DNA of 64,000 nucleotides, taken from NCBI GenBank assembly GCA_033032175.1, contig CM065306.1, forward strand, positions 22,861,001-22,925,000. The letters are read 5' to 3'. The first letter of the stretch is position 1. The number at the start of each line of letters is the position of its first letter. The notes below the pieces were generated by a model. That model was given only the letters and a program-made list of their open reading frames with translations, was not told where the DNA came from and did no database searches. The stretch comes from Saturnia japonica (lineage: Eukaryota; Arthropoda; Insecta; Lepidoptera; Saturniidae). Positions 25,401 to 34,909 of the stretch are shown piece after piece. Made by a program: the position numbers and the translations under genes.

Positions 25401-26062
25401 TTAACAACACTGACTACAGCAATACAGTTGAGGGATTCCCCGTAAAAAATAAACGACAAGGGTTGCAAACTTGGGAATAGCTTAGTAGCTTAGTAGTTAA
25501 ATTATTTAAATAAAAAAAAAAAAACAATGTTACGTAACGCGTCGTTCCAACCCCACCTTGTAACGCGTCGTAACGTTATACAAGACCCCCCTTCCCCCAA
25601 ATTGCGTTACGTAATACTTGAACGCCCCCTAATACATATATATATATATATATATAATATTAAGATTAATAAATAAATGTTGATTTACATTATAGGTATG
25701 AGGAATATCCGACGAAGCCACCACTGTTCGTCCTCAACGGCTTCATATACACCCTGCTGGGGCTCTACGACTTACACATAATCGAAGGTGAGTCCTCGTT
25801 ATCCCTAGCGAAGAAGATGTTCGACGACGGAATGACATCCCTTAAGACCCTACTCCCGCTCTTCGATACCGGCAGCGGGAGTTTCTACGACCTCCGGCAT
25901 TTCACTCTAGGTGCCAGCCCTAACATAGCCAGGTGGGACTACCACGCCACGCATGTCAACCAGCTCTACCTCCTGGCTGGTCTGGATAACGACTCGGTTT
26001 TAATAAACACGGCTAAGAGGTGGGAAGGTTATATGCAAGGAAAACGGGCGGCTCACAACTGA
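16297..26062 (+). CDS. Hsepi: D-glucuronyl C5-epimerase (heparan sulfate), seven coding exons
   Basis: Golgi enzyme that epimerises D-glucuronate to L-iduronate in N-sulfated heparan sulfate. Exons: 16297-16402, 17630-17784, 19095-19670, 20847-20999, 23429-23616, 24523-24687 and 25696-26062. They join in frame to 1710 nt, 569 residues; vertebrate homologues are about 617. A type II signal anchor lies at residues 9-25 (VALGALCIAVLLFTLFW). The conserved N-terminal part includes ENYNVEVRDRVKCISGIEG and PTQIAQFGLAHYSKYLTE. The C-terminal epimerase domain (residues 390 to end) has AMSQGHAISLL, FVLNGF, FDTGSGSFYDLRHF, LGASPNIARWDYH and a closing AAHN. ATG 16297 has A at -3; a second ATG follows at once. 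Donors are GT except exon 6 (see finding). The exon 4 donor could instead be 18 nt earlier (end 20981), giving 563 residues. Confidence 0.93.
17468..17600 (+). repeat. GCCC-head / GTGACACGAGA-tail repeat in Hsepi intron 1
   Basis: TAGCTGTGCCCCACTG at the left, then a CAGCCTTTTCGGAG block, then GCGACCACAAACACTGTGAC and a TATATAAG end. The closing half matches 21330-21394 in intron 4 nearly word for word. Only 29 bp separate the repeat's end from the exon 2 start. Confidence 0.75.
17630..17784 (+). CDS. Hsepi: Hsepi coding exon 2
   Basis: Acceptor TTGTTACAG, donor GTATGT; enters in phase 1 and leaves in phase 0. Encodes the stem region and the start of the lumenal domain (CVINGEYSVTC, VFVPFSLVHKYFE), matching the family's F-PFS-----YF block. 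Confidence 0.9.
17785..19094. other. Hsepi intron 2
   Basis: GT..AG intron (GTATGT to ATCACAG). Contains no element I can name. A GC-rich patch lies at 18480-18560, and a TTAAAAGTCGCTAGG motif at about 18325 recalls repeat family B. Confidence 0.6.
19095..19670 (+). CDS. Hsepi: Hsepi coding exon 3 (largest)
   Basis: Acceptor GATCACAG, donor GTAAGT; phase 0 at both ends, 192 codons. Holds the most conserved block of the N-terminal half (FEWSHSYGK, YDPRG, ENYNVEVRDRVKCISG, VPVSTQWDPRGFFYPTQIAQ). An open frame from ATG 19107 runs through it into the intron, but the true reading starts four codons earlier. Confidence 0.93.
19755..20055 (+). repeat. tRNA-derived SINE (copy 1)
   Basis: Pol III type internal promoter: A box TAGCCCAGTGG at 19764-19774 and B box AGTTCGAATCC at 19807-19817, 32 bp apart. 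A tRNA-unrelated body follows (CACCAATAG, CAGCTGCACTAGAGAGCCAGTCTT) and a tail CACTTAAGATCAGGGGAGATTG. The same body occurs inverted at 50165-50420. Confidence 0.8.
20187..20262 (+). repeat. Short A-tailed repeat, family S (copy 2)
   Basis: CGGTGAACCTGTTAAAGCC, then GGGCCCTTAAGGCTAACAGT, then GTCAGTTCG and an A10 tail. Same family as 8851-8926; lies in Hsepi intron 3. Confidence 0.7.
20847..20999 (+). CDS. Hsepi: Hsepi coding exon 4
   Basis: Acceptor TTATGTTAG; encodes DDHIYYGIG then TRDLIIDMQKG, the family's YYGIG/RDL block. Two in-frame donors are possible: CAG|GTATAC (end 20999, as given, ending FKVTTNLQ) or AAG|GTGACT (end 20981). Both keep phase 0; I prefer the later one because the extra six residues read as a strand-like bridge to exon 5. 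Confidence 0.8.
21028..21395 (+). repeat. GCCC-CGGTTTCG repeat in Hsepi intron 4
   Basis: Head TAGCTCTTGCCCGCGGTTTCG, end GCGACCACAAACACCGTGAC followed by TATATAAGATA. Same family as 4987-5418, 17468-17600 and the head at 31174; probable LINE 3' end. Confidence 0.75.
21933..22560. mobile_element. MITE with 35-bp near-perfect terminal inverted repeats
   Basis: 21933-21967 and 22526-22560 are inverted copies with one mismatch in 35 (ACTATTTGCGCTGTA at the left end). The 628-bp body has no coding frame of note and carries a CpG-rich patch at 22262-22285. Target duplication unclear, so the superfamily is unassigned. Lies within Hsepi intron 4. Confidence 0.85.
22830..23163 (+). repeat. Composite repeat: family D followed by family C
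   Basis: AACGGTGACCACCGAGAGATC (22836-22856) recurs at about 59725 (family D). The right part, GAGTTTCTCACCGG to CTTCTTAGGGCCTAAATTGAA (about 23049-23163), recurs at 24264-24376 and 44217-44338 (family C). Both look like pieces of LINE 3' ends. Confidence 0.65.
23270..23365 (+). repeat. Family G repeat (copy 1)
   Basis: The stretch from CTTCGA through ATCAGGGAA-ACCTCAAAAT to GTTGTCTTGTT matches 46440-46540 (GGACCTTCGATTTT, ATATCAGGGAACTCCTCAAA, AATTGTCTTGTT). Two copies in the same orientation; non-coding. Confidence 0.6.
23429..23616 (+). CDS. Hsepi: Hsepi coding exon 5
   Basis: Acceptor ATCACCAG, donor GTGAGA; phase 0 in, phase 2 out. Encodes GSGSLDNVTVSSSEHMAQF and then WLVRAQRVGAGGWPVPV, the family's W-V-NQ---GGWP repeat-barrel helix. 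A minus-strand open frame across it is a shadow. Confidence 0.9.
23878..24215 (+). repeat. Interspersed repeat, family B (short copy)
   Basis: Two blocks shared with 11519-11705 and 12241-12315, here only about 80 bp apart. The right end reads GTCGC, a 24-bp spacer, GCGAC, then CGCTAG. A short inverted pair followed by CTAG is what a Helitron 3' end looks like, but the 5-bp stem is weak evidence. Confidence 0.65.
24264..24376 (+). repeat. Family C repeat (copy 2)
   Basis: TATCGAGTTTCTTACCGG to CTTCTTAGGGCCTAAATTGAA, matching 23049-23163 and 44217-44338. Confidence 0.7.
24523..24687 (+). CDS. Hsepi: Hsepi coding exon 6
   Basis: Acceptor GTGACAG. Encodes HSAMSQGHAISLLSRAY and HEGGVKAMWMDKYVW. 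The end is set by homology: the family continues W-Y-E-E-Y-P. That needs a phase 2 donor at TG|GCGAGT (GC donor with otherwise ideal +3 to +6). The nearby GT at 24692 is out of phase with the acceptor that gives YEEYP. Confidence 0.85.
25211..25630. mobile_element. MITE, AGGGGGCG terminal inverted repeats
   Basis: 25211-25242 and 25599-25630 are inverted with about 28 of 32 matches (AGGGGGCG, TCAAGT, TTACGTA). A second inverted block rich in TAACGCGYCGTAAC lies inside both arms. AATA precedes the left end and follows the right end, a possible 4-bp target duplication. Sits in Hsepi intron 6. Confidence 0.8.
25635..25664. repeat. (TA)n microsatellite
   Basis: About twelve uninterrupted TA units immediately right of the MITE and 30 bp upstream of exon 7. 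Confidence 0.9.
25696..26062 (+). CDS. Hsepi: Hsepi coding exon 7 (C-terminal catalytic core)
   Basis: Acceptor ATTATAG; stop TGA 26060-26062. Encodes YEEYPTKPPLFVLNGFIYTLLGLYDL, LPLFDTGSGSFYDLRHF, ARWDYHATHVNQLYLL and the terminal KRAAHN. The tyrosine-rich DLRH and WDYH motifs are the part of the family assigned to the active-site cleft. Confidence 0.95.
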
Positions 26063-26983
26063 ACGGCCATGATGTACTGGCACCGCCAGACTGGTTTACT
26101 GAGGTGAAAGATCTATTCTGCTCTCATCAGAACCGTGTTCTGTTGTGGAGGTGGTTTCCGATTGGAAACTAAAATTCTTTGGATTACTTCAAAGCTTATA
26201 TGAGACTGTTTCGGGCATCACGCTCTTTATAAATGCAAGTTGTAATGGGTATACAAAACTAGATTAGTTGAGAGTTTTTAACGGGTACCTAGTTTCTTAG
26301 GGAAATGTATTTTTGTATGGTGATAATTATGATGGAAGTGATGATATATGAAATAACTCTGTTTCGTTTTATTAACTTATTTGTCATACACAGTTTTGTG
26401 TACATAAAAATATATTGATCGAATTACGTATAAGTTATTGGCAGCATAATAATTATATTGCTGTGTTTTTTTCTTATGTTTAGTATACATTTTTTACTAT
26501 ACTAAATAATATGAGATGAAAGTATTTTCGCATAAAATGTATTGCATGGTAAGCATTGTGAAATTTTGTTTCAAGATTATACATGCATATCTATGACGTG
26601 TAAAAGAACAGACAATATAAATTAATAACTTTTGAATAGATTTTGACTTTTACATACTGTGGCCTATGATCGAACGATATAGAATAGAAAAAAATATGTT
26701 CGGAACTGCACAATCACAAAACTGGAATGGTAGAATTATGTTACGAAAATACTAATTTTGTTAGAATTAGATGAAATAGCAATTAATTTCACAAATATCT
26801 TTATCAAATATAATATTGTTGCTATCAACTTTAGTGTGTTAACTTTTAAAATGTTATGTTTTAAATATTATTAATTAATTTAATTAAGGTTTCATTACAC
26901 GAGATCTATATTTATTTTAAAATATCGATAAAAGAAAATTAATATCGATAAGCGATGTACGGTTTCAGACAACACTATATCGG

Positions 26984-26989
26984 AATAAA
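26984..26989 (+). terminator. Candidate Hsepi polyadenylation signal
   Basis: First AATAAA I find downstream of the Hsepi stop, giving a 3' UTR of about 0.9 kb. Non-canonical earlier signals cannot be excluded. Confidence 0.35.
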
Positions 26990-29464
26990 AAGACACGCAA
27001 TAGATTTTAATAGGTATTATAAAGCCATTCTTCTTTCGACTCTTGTCGATAAAAAAAGAAATAGAAAGACTTCTTGCCCAAAAAAAAAATTAAAAACAAT
27101 TATAGTATAATATAGTATTAGTACGATAAAAAAAAAACGTTTTAAAAGACTGATGAAGAAACAAATATATATATGAAATACTTTCTGAATTATATTAACA
27201 TTATTGTACTGGTTTTTTAATTAAAAATAATTATCTGAAGGTAAAATGAGTCTGGTTCGGCCTTCGTTCCAAAAGATTTAATTATAACAATATTGTTATT
27301 AATTAATTTATTCCTGTAGTTGGTTGTCTTATAACTTCTTCCTTCTAGGACCGTCGTAGAAACATCAGCCATTGTCAATTTATTGCTTCCGTTTATACAA
27401 CACTTTTATTAAACGCATTAACTTTTTACAATTAGAAAATTTAATACCTGTTTAACAACAATTTACTTATGCACAGTAATATATAATTTAAAATATGTAA
27501 AATACCATTAGAAGTTACAGACTGTAGAGTAAAATCAGCTAAGAAAAGATATCAAAATCTGATTGATCAAGTTCCCGCCAACGAGTCTATCATTCGAAAT
27601 CTAATCCCAACAAAAATATTATTGTGTTAAAGGAGCCAAATACGACTTCGGTAAAAGCGATGGTCAGAGTAGTCGTTATCACCGATAAAAGAGCTCAGAT
27701 CTAAAGGGTACCGAGTTTCATAGCTGTTTCATTAATTATAGCTGTAGGAATGTATGTTCTTCCATTCATTTACAGATTAATTTTACATTCTTTGATATGA
27801 GATTTCTAACTTGGTAACCCTTAATTGTCAATAAATTACGATAAAAATGTTTAACTCCTTTTAGAAATCAAGAGGAGGAGGAGCATGCAGGCTGGGGTTT
27901 ATAGATGATTTTTTTTCTTAATTCGCGTTAGGTAGCTGATTTTTTTTGTAACTTGCTAAAGTTCAGTCCAAAAACAAAGGATTGGGAATTCAACGACAAT
28001 CGCTGTTCTCAGACAGGCTTCTTTAATAAGTACTAGGTATTGTGAAATATACTTCTGGATTCTTAAACGTAACGTGCGAAGAAGCGAGACACTATGTAAT
28101 TTTTTTTAGTATTGTGTTTGTGATGCCTTATTGATCCGCTCTCGGCATTTCCTCATTGTTATGTAGGGTACGATGGTTTGAGTGTCTTGTAAAATTATTC
28201 GGAACTACCTTACACTCTGAAAAGACCATATTAAATATGTTTAGTCAACAAATTCTTAAACTGTAAGTCTCCAATGGCCGAACCGATTCTGTAGATTTTC
28301 CCTAAATAAGTTTGTCTATAGAAGTTTTTATTTCAAAACTATATCAAAACAATCATATCATTGTTTGTAAATATTAGGGTCATTATAAAATAAGTCGTAT
28401 AGGGTTATTAAATGCGACAATATATTGTTTTAATGACGATATTAATATAATGAAAAAATGAAAGAACACTTAATTAATATGCCAGCATGTTGTACATAAA
28501 TATGGAGATTTGATAACAAATTTTAAACTTTTGGGTTGATACTTGTCTTTGCACGGAGGCATTGCTGATATAGTATTTCAAAATAAAATTCTATGATTGG
28601 TCAAGAATTTAAAAAGCTATATTTTGCTTTACTTTTTGCCAGATTTGAAATTATAAATCACACGATACAATTTATAACTTGCAAACATAGAAAAGTATAT
28701 AAGGCGGTGTTTAGGGGGTCTGAACCACCTCCCTTTAGCCTCCCCCCTTAGTCTACCCTGAAGCGCTAATATTCGCTGAACGTCCACTTTTAGTATTCAT
28801 GCCATTTTACTATATTACTAAACTGTATTTTGATTGAACGTTTAGGCCTTGTTCTGCCTCTGATTTTTTATAATGTAGTCTCCGGCGATAAATAGTTGTC
28901 TTTTGTGCATTTTAGGACACCCACAATATTAATCCCACAGCTATGTTCTTGCCCAACAGTAATGGATTCCCGTTTCTGATTCTATACGATTCTAATAACA
29001 TTTTTTGATATATGCCAGTAACTCGCATATAATATGTAAATAATTATTGCTCTAAGCTTAGATTACTTATTTATACGTGAATCAACTACTGCTTAGTAGA
29101 TTCGTTTTGAACTATTTATTTTTAAAAACTTATGTTCAGCGCGACGAATTTGTAATAGGGGTTGTGCGGCGGGTAGCATTGGAATCCATTGGACTCGAAT
29201 ATTGAAATTCAAATAATTTGTAAATTTTCGAATAATTTAATGGAATAACTCATTAATTATATAAAATTTGAATCGAATACCTACTGAGTTCAAAGATTAC
29301 AAGAATTCATTTGAAATAAGTACGAATTATTAGCAAAACCCTAATTTGTAACCTTTATAAATTGTAATGAAATAGAAACTTTTTATACGATTTAAACAGC
29401 ATTTATGGAGAAAAAAAAATACAAATGATTATTATCTAAAGTATTTTATAATATACGAAATATA
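26990..29464. other. Intergenic, AT-rich
   Basis: No gene, RNA or paired repeat recognised. The only compositional feature is a C-rich patch at about 28725-28760. Confidence 0.4.
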
Positions 29465-30690
29465 CATAGGCTGCACTGAAAGTATCGGGAATGGAATATT
29501 TCCACTGTTCCTGTCATATTAAAATCTTTTTAATTGAAAACTCCTTGGTTTTAAAAATCGAATACAATTTATTTATTTAAAAAAAGATTCTCGGTCTTGT
29601 CACAAAGTTTTGTCAAACTTGTTTAGTCGTTGAGAAAATGGAATTGACTCGAGAAAATTCAAGAGCGATGATTTATTATGACTTTCGAAGTGGTTTAACA
29701 CAGAAACAGTGTGTTGACCGGATGATTTCTGCATTTGGTGATGAAGCCCCATCCAAAACCACAATTTATCGCTGGTTTGCTGAATTTCAACGTGGACGTG
29801 TCAAGCTCAGTGATGATCCTCGTCAAGGTCGTCCAAAAACTGCAGTCACCCAAGAAAACGTTGATGCTGTGCGTAAGCTGATTGAGGAAGATCGACATGT
29901 GACATACCGCGAAATTCAGGCAACTTTAGACATTGGCATGAGTCAAATACAAATAATCTTGCATGAACAATTAGGCGTAAAAAAGTTGTTTTCCCGATGG
30001 ATACCGCATTCGCTCTGTGAAGAGCAAAAAGCGGCTCGCGTTACTTGATGCGTCCAGAACTCTCGAAAGATTCCACGCAGAATCCTCAAATGCTGTATAC
30101 AACATCGTATCAGGTGACGAATCCTGGATATACGCGTAAGAACCCGAAACAAAAAACCAGTCACGAGTTTGGGTGTTCGAAAATGAGTTAAAGCCAACAA
30201 AAATTATTCGTTCACGGAGTGTTGCAAAAAAAGGTGGCCACGTTGTCTCCAAAACCGGCCATGTTACAACTATTCCGCTTGAGGGACAAAGAACGGTTAA
30301 TGCAGAATGGTATGCTAGCATTTGTTTGCCACAGGTCGTTTCTGAACTCCTTATAGAGAACGACAACCGTAGAGCAAGAAAACATAGAATTATTAGACCA
30401 TCCGCCGTACAGCCCGACCTAAGCCCTAATGATTTCTATACTTTCCCTAAAATAAAGAATAAATTGCGTGGACAGAGATTTTCATCACCTGAAGAAGCTG
30501 TGGAGGCCTACAAAACGGCCATTATGGAGACCCCAACTTCCGAATGGAATGGTTGCTTCAATGATTGGTTCCATCGTATGGAAAAATGTGTCAAATTTCG
30601 CGGAGAATACTTCGAAAAGCAATAAATATATTTTTAAATAGTAATGTTGTGTCACTTCCTTGATTCCCCAAATTTTCAGTGCCGCCCTCG
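29465..30690 (+). mobile_element. mariner-like element with intact ends
   Basis: Terminal inverted repeats of about 28 bp at 29465-29492 and 30663-30690 (shared GCACTGAAA and GGGAAT words), each flanked by TA (29463-29464 and 30691-30692), the expected target duplication. The length of 1226 bp is close to a full-length mariner. Confidence 0.9.
29638..30625 (+). pseudogene. mariner transposase, inactivated
   Basis: The N-terminal HTH half is open (29638-30048): YYDFRSGLTQKQCVDRM, TIYRWFAEFQRG, DDPRQGRPK. A frameshift near 30040 moves the reading to IVSGDESWIYA (first catalytic D), followed by TAA at 30137. After that come VWVFENELKPTK, SVAKKGGHV and TIPLEGQRTVNAEWY. The block with the second catalytic aspartate (HHDNA--HT) is missing: LLIENDNRRARKHRII runs almost directly into the degraded third-D region VQPDLSPNDF. 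The C-terminus is intact through FRGEYFEKQ and TAA 30623-30625. It cannot make active enzyme. Confidence 0.9.
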
Positions 30691-31169
30691 TATAATCGAA
30701 ATATAATAAATAAATCGATTTAAATGATTAAATTGACTAGTGAGTGTACGAATAGCCATCGATAGTCACCATTCCCATGTAATGCAGTTACTAGGTTTTT
30801 TGTTTCATTCTTTTTGCAAATTGACTGCATTGCCACTTTATGTCATGGTTAAAACGGTGATGGATGGAACAAATTAGTTCGACATTGTTTGACACTATGT
30901 TCGGTTGCCTTAACGAGTAGCGCCTGAATTTTAAAAAAGACAATACGTACTCCATTAGTGATAAAAATTCTTGCCTTTTGTTCAAATTTATTTCATTACA
31001 AATTTATATAATGTGGATTTTTTAAAATAAATAATAAATTGTGTATGTAAAAAGAAATAGGTATACCTACATAATATATTAAGTAAATTTATTATAATCG
31101 TAGATCTTGCCACAATAATTATAAAATTAAAATACATATGTAGTATATCTATATTCTTATAAAACATAT

Positions 31170-31330
31170 ATTAGCATCTGCCCGCGACTTCGTCTACGTG
31201 ACCTTCAAAATTGGGTCCAGAGAGAAATGTAAACTTTAGTTTGGTTTGGTTCTGAATTAGAACAACCACTTCACAATAGGTGGCGCACGAGTCGATTCAT
31301 TTTGAAAACAACTGAAACTAAGAATGTCGC
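31170..31330 (+). repeat. GCCC-CGACTTCG repeat (head only)
   Basis: ATCTGCCCGCGACTTCGTCTACGTG at about 31174, same head as the copies at 4987 and 21028. The tail block is not found nearby. Confidence 0.55.
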
Positions 31331-31797
31331 GGGCATCAATTAGTTATATAATAAAATGCTTATAGGTACATGAAACTGTTTAACCAAGTTCTATAACATA
31401 AAAGGAAAATGTATGAAGTTAAAGCGAACAAACTATTCGGTCCTAGTACTTGACAAGTGTAACCTGAGTTTTAAACTTCATTATTATTAGAGAAACATCT
31501 GTGTTGAATAATTAACTCGGTTTTCGCACACAATAAATTATGAATGGTTCTTGGGAAAGAAGATAATAAAATATAAATTTAACTACTCCCTTTTCCTCAG
31601 GAATAACTTATGAGTGAGCGTGAGAACCAATGTATAATTCAACAGAAAAATAATCATTTTGATCGAACTCGATCCATTTATTTTTATGCTAATAAAAGAA
31701 TGTTGTACAACTTCGTTTATTTCACTTTAAAATTTGTCTATTAAGTTGCATGCAACCATAATTTAATGGGCCTTTTTTCTGAACGTTTAGATAATAT

Positions 31798-32155
31798 CCG
31801 CTCGAGGCAGCACTACTAGTGAGGGGATACAAATATGTTTTGATTTACCTATTAATAACAACGTTAAAACTACTTACGTATTATTATTAATAAAATTAAA
31901 ATAAATATATTATGACAACTGAACATTGTGTATTCCCAAGTCTAACAGTCATTATAATAAGGATGGAGTGAAATTTGTGTCTTTTATAAAACCGCAAAAT
32001 GACAAGAACAAGAGTGTTTGGAGTGGATTCATAAAACGCGAAGAACATGTTTAATGCCGTCGATCGGGCACATGCGCATAATTTAGTAGGAACACCTTGG
32101 TTCTCAATAGTAAAATCAAAACAATATGTACCCCTCACCAGTGCTGCTCCTGCGG
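31798..32155. mobile_element. MITE with about 40-bp imperfect terminal inverted repeats
   Basis: The left arm from 31798 (CAGCACT, TGAGGGG, TACAAATATGTTTTGATT) pairs with the right arm 32114-32155 (AATCAAAACA, TACCCCTCACCAGTGCTGCTC). A few small gaps occur. ATAT flanks both ends, a possible target duplication. The interior (about 270 bp) is non-coding. Confidence 0.75.
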
Positions 32156-33889
32156 ATATTTTTTAAACCTTCAGAGGATAACTGCTCATTGATACAAAGT
32201 CAGCGATTTTTGCGGATTCCATTTTTTATTTCATTTTGGCTTTCTGTCTATATAGGCAATTTTGTCAATGTCAAGTGTGACAAATAAACGTTATAGAATT
32301 TAGTTGCCAAATATTAAAAAAGGATACATTGACACAACAAAAAACAGTATCAAATTTATACATAATACTTGTTATGGGACTGCAGGGGTCGACATTACAA
32401 TTTTATATTATTACGATGAATAAAGACAGTAAATACTTCAATAAAAGTAGAATAACATAAGTAATGTATTTATATAACTAGGACGAAGACAGTTTGCTTA
32501 ATATTTTGGAAATTGATCGTTTTTGGAATTATAAATAGTTTTTTCGCTTTACGATTAACCTCAATTTGACGTTAATAACCGAATATTTCGTTATATGAGT
32601 CTGTGACACGCCAAAATATTCTGTTGTAAATATTATGTTCCAGTTGGTTAGCATATCATTATATTGGAGTTCTATGTATCATTCAACACGACGTAAATAA
32701 AATAAAAAATTATGAATTTTGATCTGTTTACTATTTCCCCAAAATAATTTTAAATAAAATCACATTATTTATTCTTAAAAAATAAATCGTCGCAATAATA
32801 TTTTTATAACAATTTTCATATCGGTTTTGGTATTTTTTGTATAGTTATACTTTAATAAAATAAATATCTTTATTAAATAAAATGTAACATTCCATATTAA
32901 AATGAGCATAAAGATGTGTTATATATTAATTAATTTTGCTGGTTTATTTTTTGTATGTACTAAATATTATTATAAATAAGTTATTTTGTAGATGTTCATA
33001 TATATCACTAAATATTTGTAAACGTTAATAAAATAAACGTATTGTAACTGACATAATAATATAACAATTGAACGTAGGTATGTATGTAAGATTTAACATT
33101 TATTTAGTTACAGGATTATTTATTTAAAATAAAATAAAAGTTAGAGCGCCTTTATTTTTTAAATAAAAAGTTTAATAAAAAACTATTTCGATTTTGTTCA
33201 AAGATTTTTTTATTTTGTAAGAAAAAAGGAAGTTTACAATTTTAGAGCTTGTATATGAGTTATTTTATATTTTTGCATAACTAAAGAAGGAAATGTTTAA
33301 ATCTTAAACTTCGTTTTGTCTGTTATAAGAGTATCTAAATGCGTAAGTCAGAATAATTTTCTACCTCCTAATACATTATAGTACAGGTTGTATATCGATA
33401 CTTTGTATCGTTTGATCGATGCTTCAATTTTTGATTTCTTGTCATTTGTTACATTTTACATTACATTGTTACATTACATAACATTACATTGTTACATTAT
33501 AACTTTGTGATTAAATTCTAACTACGCTTGTAGTGTCATTAATTAATGAAATACAATTATAAGAAAAAATGTCGAATCAAATTTGGTCGTAGCTAAATAG
33601 TGAGTGCACTTGTGAAAGACAATAAATCGTCTCAAAATTAAAGGTATTTTTTCTTGTGTTTCCGATACCGTTTTTCGATTTATTCCTTTGAGTTAGCTAG
33701 CCAAGTCCAGGCTAACTTTCTACTACTACTTTCATCTGGAGGTAAGTTACAAATTTTATTACTTCGAAATGTTATTTTTATTTATAGTTTCCCCGATATT
33801 GTTAGTATAGATCGGTAATGGGTTGAATAAGACGAGACCAAAAGCTATTAGTGTGCGTATTTTATTTGTTATAAGAGTTACATTCAGCA
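32156..33889. other. Intergenic, very AT-rich
   Basis: No gene seen. Contains an irregular (TTACA)n microsatellite at 33448-33501. Confidence 0.45.
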
Positions 33890-33952
33890 GTGACGTAGCG
33901 TGGACAGAAACCGCCCGGGGCGCAGGCAAATTTCGCCGCCCCCTAGTTAGTC
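33890..33952 (+). mobile_element. Solitary hAT-like terminus
   Basis: CAGTGACGTAGCGTGG followed by GCCCGGGGC resembles the CAGTGGCGTAGC..GGGGC ends of the hAT element at 51717-53446. No partner end lies nearby, so this is a fragment. Confidence 0.5.
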
Positions 33953-34059
33953 TTTTAGTTCTAAAAAACTCTAAAATATACAGTAATCGTAACTTTTCTG
34001 CAACAACAATCATTACTAATGCATAGGTATTGTACAGGTTAAAAAGTCATCTACAACGT

Positions 34060-34260
34060 GCATCGATATCGATATGACTTGTAGAACAGTAGGCTATGAC
34101 TATCTGTTACGGCCTAGCCACGTGATTAAGCTTAGCGCGCAAGGTGCGTAGTCGGCAGGCGGCGAGGTGCCCATACTATGTACGCTCAGCATCGCGGTAT
34201 GATCGGCGAACATATGGCTAGGCTGTCATCGATCTACAAGATCAAGCCATTAGCGAATCT
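34060..34260. other. Inverted GGCCTAGCCACGTG / CATATGGCTAGGCTGT pair
   Basis: Imperfect inverted words at about 34111-34125 and 34211-34227, inside a CpG-richer 200 bp. It could be a small MITE or a decayed regulatory region. Weakly supported. Confidence 0.3.
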
Positions 34261-34821
34261 CTAAAGAGTATAAACGAAAGTCGTTGTTCGTGCCGTCATC
34301 ATTTCTGTTTCTCAGCTTATTACTTCATAATCACGCATCGGATTTTGATACGGTTTTGTAATTCAATTTTACATTCTAATTAAATTTTCGTATAGTAGAC
34401 AAAATTCGTCAGTTAGTCAAAAAATATGTCTATTTCCTAACATTGACTCACATTAACAATTTTACTTATTAATTACATCCAACCTATGAATAACGACTCG
34501 AGAGCTAACCGAATTGTGCGTAACGATGAACAATCAACACTAAATCGATCGAACAAATTTTTTTAAACATAACATTAGTAAATTGCACCCATGCAAAGCC
34601 GCAGCGGGTCGCCAGTTGTATATAAAACCCATGAACTTCCAAATGACAACAGAACTACTACTGACTAGATACGATTAGGTTCTATTATATCTTTATTGAA
34701 AAATAGTGTATTTACATAATAGAATTAAAAATACAATGTCCGTCTTTAACGTCATTATTATCTTATTCAGCGTCAGTGTATAGAGAAATTGCAACCACCC
34801 CCTCCCCCCTCCGCGCTAATT

Positions 34822-34900
34822 TTTTTTTCTGTTTGACTATACTGTTAGCCATAGGTGCCCTGGAGCCTCAGACGGCTTTTACAGCTTCACCGTGACTTGG
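34822..34900 (-). repeat. Short A-tailed repeat, family S (copy 3, inverted)
   Basis: On the minus strand: CGGTGAAGCTGTAAAAGCCG, then GGCTCCAGGGC, GGCTAACAGT and an A-rich tail (seen as T9 at 34821 on +). Confidence 0.7.
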
Positions 34901-34909
34901 ACCCCCGCT

